Shown here: in pieces, positions 14,928-17,002 of the stretch
Position numbering within the stretch: the stretch's first letter is position 1
Layout of the letters: each line of letters begins with the position of its first letter
The notes under the pieces: generated by a model
Told to the model about the DNA's origin: nothing
Databases searched by the model: none
Seen by the model: only the letters and a program-made list of their open reading frames with translations
NCBI GenBank assembly: GCA_964623915.1
Contig: CAZUVQ010000031.1
Span: 1-17,002, forward strand
Direction of reading: 5' to 3'
From: CAZUVQ01 sp964623915
GTDB taxonomy: Bacteria; Bacillota; Clostridia; UMGS1883; UMGS1540
DNA: 17,002 nt
Translations under genes and position numbers: made by a program

Positions 14928-15125
14928 AAATTATACGTAAGTTTTTTTCTATCCAAAAGGTTTAATACTTCCATTAGCAAAATTAAATATACTTGGGGAG
15001 CTTATGATGGTTTTGGTGAGCCAATATACGCAGGGATGGATTGGAAAAGCTTGAGGCTGGCTTTTAAAGGTTATGGAGATTACTGGTATATTATTGGTAT
15101 AATTCATAATGAATGGACAATTTAA
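14928..15125 (+). pseudogene. 3' remnant of a decayed gene, function not recognised
   Basis: A + strand frame is open from just after the TAG at 14925-14927 to the TAA at 15123-15125. Its last 46 codons read like real protein: YTWGAYDGFGEP, then YAGMDWKSLRLAFKGYG, then DYWYIIGIIHNEWTI, with many Trp, Tyr and Gly residues that are unlikely in random A+T-rich DNA. No start codon with a ribosome binding site precedes it; the only in-frame ATG (the Met of AGMDW) lies inside the conserved-looking part. Upstream of about 14985 the frame turns low-complexity and overlaps the promoter area of the divergent gene. I read this as the C-terminal end of a gene whose 5' part has been deleted. I do not recognise the family with certainty. 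Confidence 0.6.
14930..14956 (-). promoter_or_regulatory. Possible promoter of the minus-strand small-protein gene
   Basis: On the minus strand a perfect TATAAT (14935-14930) lies 45 bases before the GTG start. The -35 region is weak: TTGGAT at 14956-14951 gives a 15-base spacer, and shifting to a 17-base spacer gives TTTTGG. It may therefore need another sigma factor or an activator. Confidence 0.4.
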
Positions 15126-15215
15126 CTCATAATATTAATGTGGTTACGTAGTAATAAACAAAATTCAGAAATAATCATATATTATTAATAAACGATAAAA
15201 AGGAGTGTTTACAAG

Positions 15216-15392
15216 ATGTCTAGCATTTGTTCCAATCCAAATTCATTGGTATTCATTGCCGCATCCGCTGCATCGCTGATTGCACAATCGCAATCTATAG
15301 AAAATATTAATATTTTGTCAGATTTTTTTTCAGCAATAGGGGATAATTTAGCTCTTATTGCTACACAAAAAGAAGCTTGTCAATCTGAATAG
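15216..15392 (+). CDS. 58-residue small protein, DUF6774-like
   Basis: An open frame from ATG 15216, behind AAAAGGAG (15198-15205), to TAG 15390-15392 gives 58 residues: an N-terminal Cys5, a small-residue hydrophobic helix (about 11-24, LVFIAASAASLIAQ), a polar turn, then a second amphipathic helix ending IGDNLALIATQKEAC with Cys55. The closing pattern, a G-D-x-L-A-x-I-A-x-Q segment followed by Cys, is what I remember of the clostridial DUF6774 family of short uncharacterised proteins. There is no signal peptide and no leader-peptide cleavage motif. A possible promoter is TGGAGA (15074-15079) with TATAAT (15098-15103), inside the decayed gene. It sits 145 bases upstream of the response regulator gene. 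Function is unknown. Confidence 0.75.
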   Translation: MSSICSNPNSLVFIAASAASLIAQSQSIENINILSDFFSAIGDNLALIATQKEACQSE

Positions 15393-15475
15393 GTCAATTA
15401 GGGACACTACGATTATGACAACTTTTTTTGACCCGGAAAGCAATAATTACACCCTTGACTGTAAAATAAAAGGTA

Positions 15476-15504
15476 TTGAAAAAAAGTCTGCTTTAAAGTA
15501 TAAT
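15476..15504 (+). promoter_or_regulatory. Sigma-A type promoter for the LytTR regulator-kinase pair
   Basis: TTGAAA (15476-15481) and perfect TATAAT (15499-15504) are separated by 17 bases, placing the transcription start near 15511, about 27 bases before the response regulator ATG. Upstream, between the small-protein gene and the promoter, TGAC recurs at 15416-15419, 15429-15432 and 15456-15459; no clean LytTR direct repeat was found. Confidence 0.75.
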
Positions 15505-15537
15505 AAGTTTGTGTAATTATACTCAGGAGGAAATACA

Positions 15538-16263
15538 ATGTTGAAGATAGCCATTTGTGACGACGATTTGCAGGAGTTGTCACGCATTTCCAACTTGTTA
15601 AATCAATATACAAAAGAAAAGAACGCCATATTTAAATACGATACTTTTTCCAGTGCCGTCGAGCTTTTAGAGGCGATGAAACGGCAGGATTACCATGTTT
15701 TACTTTTGGACGTGCTTATGCCGGGTATTAGCGGCATACAGGTTGCCCATGAAATACGCAGCTTTGACTCTGCGGTAAAGATTATTTTTCTGACCTCATC
15801 TCCCGAGTTCGCGGTGGAGAGTTATGCCGTCGCCGCCCATTACTACATATTGAAGCCCGGTACACCTTACAAGTTGTTCCCGATTCTGGATAAAATCTTT
15901 TTAGAAATAAACCGCACAGAGGATGGGCTTAGTATTATGCTGCCCTCCGGTTTAGTGCGCTTTCCCTTCAGGCGTATTGAATTTTTAGAGGTGTATGGCA
16001 AAAAGCTGTTGTTTCATTTTGACGACGGAAGCGTAAAGGAAATACGGGGCTCAATTTCAGAGCTTGAGTGCAAGCTTCTTTGCCGGGCGGAGTTTTTCAA
16101 GGTACACCGCTCCTATATTATGAATATGGAATATATTCAGTCACTAAACGCAAAGGATATTACGACCTACGCCGGTCAAACCGTTCCTGTATCAAGACTT
16201 CTGCATGGGGAAGTGAAAGAGGCTTATATGCAGTTTCTGTTTTTGGAAAAGGGGGTGCATTAG
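15538..16263 (+). CDS. LytTR-family response regulator (AgrA-like)
   Basis: A 241-residue two-component response regulator. The receiver domain (about 1-120) has the acidic pocket Asp8-Asp9-Asp10, phosphoacceptor Asp58 in LLLDVLMPG, a Thr-Ser pair in FLTSSPEFA near 83 and the conserved Lys in YILKPG near 106. A LytTR DNA-binding domain follows (about 135-235) with the typical FFKVHRSYIMNMEYIQ segment near residue 187. Such regulators act downstream of AgrC/ComD-type peptide-sensing kinases and usually control peptide signal, bacteriocin or virulence-type genes. ATG 15538 follows AGGAGG. Its stop shares one base with the GTG start of the kinase. By eye the base composition here is more G+C-rich than smc, which hints at a separately acquired module. 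Confidence 0.93.
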   Translation: MLKIAICDDDLQELSRISNLLNQYTKEKNAIFKYDTFSSAVELLEAMKRQDYHVLLLDVLMPGISGIQVAHEIRSFDSAVKIIFLTSSPEFAVESYAVAAHYYILKPGTPYKLFPILDKIFLEINRTEDGLSIMLPSGLVRFPFRRIEFLEVYGKKLLFHFDDGSVKEIRGSISELECKLLCRAEFFKVHRSYIMNMEYIQSLNAKDITTYAGQTVPVSRLLHGEVKEAYMQFLFLEKGVH

Positions 16264-17002
16264 TGGTTGATCTGTTGGTACTGATTAATTCCACCCTGGT
16301 TTTTTTATATGGTTTTTTCCTTACCATTCGATTTGCGGGCGGATGCTCCACGCAGAAGGAACGCCGTATTGTGGGTGTTTTATGCGCTGCAATTTTTATA
16401 ACGCAAGTTATATGCTGGAGGTTGTTAGGTTTTATCACCACAAGTCAGCTTTACCCGCTCATTTCCCATCTTCCCATTATCCTCACCTTAGTTTTCGCCT
16501 TAAAAAAGCCTTTGGGTGTGACGGTTGCCAGTATGCTTACGGGTTATTTCTGTTGCCAGCTCCCGAGATGGGTCGCTACAATATTTTTAGAGCTGTTCGG
16601 AACACAGACTGCCTATCAAGTTAGCTACAGCTTGTTCATAATCCCCATATTTTTTCTTTTGAGACGATATTTTACTGCATCTGCTCACAAGGCAATGTCC
16701 TATTCCAAGAGGTCTTTGTTGTTATTTGGCGGGCTTCCGATGTTATATTATTTGTTTGATTATGTGACCAGGGTATACACCACTACCTTATATGAGGGTA
16801 TTCATATAATCAGTGAATTTCTACCTGCTGCTATGGCACTGTTTTATGTGCTGTTTGTTACGGTATATCATAACGAGGTGCAAAGTCGCAATCAGATAGA
16901 GCTGCAAAACTCCATGCTTGCCATACAGTTTGAGCAGGCTAAAAACGATATGTTTGCACTCCAGCAAATGCAGGAGCAGACAGCGGTGTACCGCCATGAT
17001 AT
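16263..17002 (+). CDS. AgrC-like GHKL sensor histidine kinase, 3' part beyond window
   Basis: An open frame begins at GTG 16263, overlapping the last base of the regulator stop, behind AAAAGGGGG (16248-16256). It stays open to the window end, giving 246 codons without a stop. The product has six or seven hydrophobic membrane segments in its first 205 residues, a coiled-coil-like linker (about 208-240) and then the H-box YRHD with phosphoacceptor His245, where the window ends. This is the layout of HPK10 kinases (AgrC, ComD, FsrC type): a polytopic peptide-sensing domain, DHp helix, then a GHKL ATPase domain, which must lie past the edge. With the adjacent LytTR regulator it forms a complete agr-type sensing pair. 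Whether agrB and a peptide precursor follow cannot be seen. Confidence 0.88.
   Translation, partial: MVDLLVLINSTLVFLYGFFLTIRFAGGCSTQKERRIVGVLCAAIFITQVICWRLLGFITTSQLYPLISHLPIILTLVFALKKPLGVTVASMLTGYFCCQLPRWVATIFLELFGTQTAYQVSYSLFIIPIFFLLRRYFTASAHKAMSYSKRSLLLFGGLPMLYYLFDYVTRVYTTTLYEGIHIISEFLPAAMALFYVLFVTVYHNEVQSRNQIELQNSMLAIQFEQAKNDMFALQQMQEQTAVYRHD

Noticed and set aside
15158..15184. Possible sporulation sigma-K type promoter (CATATATTA) before the small-protein gene
   Set aside because: CATANNNTA is easily matched in A+T-rich DNA and the -35 AC element is poorly spaced; no spore gene is firmly identified in the window.
16343..16624. 93-codon + strand open frame overlapping the sensor kinase
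   Set aside because: It is out of frame with the AgrC-like kinase frame that starts at 16263, which is membrane-protein-like throughout, has a proper ribosome binding site and ends at an H-box.
1..17002. CRISPR arrays, insertion sequences, tRNA or rRNA genes
   Set aside because: No regularly spaced repeats, transposase-like frames with terminal repeats, cloverleaf sequences or rRNA motifs were seen on reading the window.

Overview
The window is a low-GC, Gram-positive type chromosome segment, most likely from an anaerobic member of the class Clostridia. This rests on the family set (RqcP-type S4 protein, NfnAB-type flavoproteins, plsX-acpP-rnc followed by a radical SAM gene, a DUF1292 protein, an AgrA/AgrC-like regulator pair), strong AGGAGG-type ribosome binding sites, use of GTG and TTG starts, and A+T-rich spacers. 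No genus can be named from the sequence alone. Almost all of it is core housekeeping DNA read on the + strand.

Layout. (1) 63-5678: a tightly packed run of an FHA-domain membrane protein, a SEDS glycosyltransferase (FtsW/RodA family), a class B penicillin-binding protein, RqcP (ribosome quality control), and the two subunits of an NfnAB-like flavin/iron-sulfur oxidoreductase. (2) 5750-10249: smc and ftsY, almost touching. (3) 10346-11354: a promoter, ruvX, a DUF1292 (YrzB-like) gene and, 10-15 bases further on, a structured RNA that I identify as 6S RNA from its fold, closed by a strong intrinsic terminator. (4) 11468-14508: a consensus promoter followed by plsX, acpP, a terminator-like hairpin, rnc and an Elp3-like radical SAM gene that overlaps rnc. 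(5) 14496-15392: a boundary region with a convergent minus-strand gene for a small exported or anchored protein (BofC-C-terminal-like), the 3' remnant of a decayed gene, and a 58-residue protein gene that resembles the DUF6774 family. (6) 15476-17002: a consensus promoter and an AgrA-like LytTR response regulator, followed with a one-base overlap by an AgrC-like GHKL sensor kinase that runs off the window at its phosphoacceptor His.

How it fits together. Regions 1-4 serve envelope growth and division (SEDS/PBP pair, probably tuned by phosphothreonine binding through FHA), chromosome organisation (SMC), membrane protein delivery (FtsY), phospholipid and fatty acid supply (PlsX, ACP), RNA processing (RNase III), translation rescue (RqcP), and global RNA polymerase control (6S RNA). 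The usual rnc-smc-ftsY adjacency is broken: smc-ftsY sits upstream of plsX-acpP-rnc. The position after rnc and the radical SAM gene, where smc is often found, is occupied by the accessory region with the decayed gene and the quorum-sensing-type two-component pair. I found no clear new system. The best targets are the 6S RNA placement, the small protein next to the agr-like pair, and whatever follows the kinase beyond the window edge.
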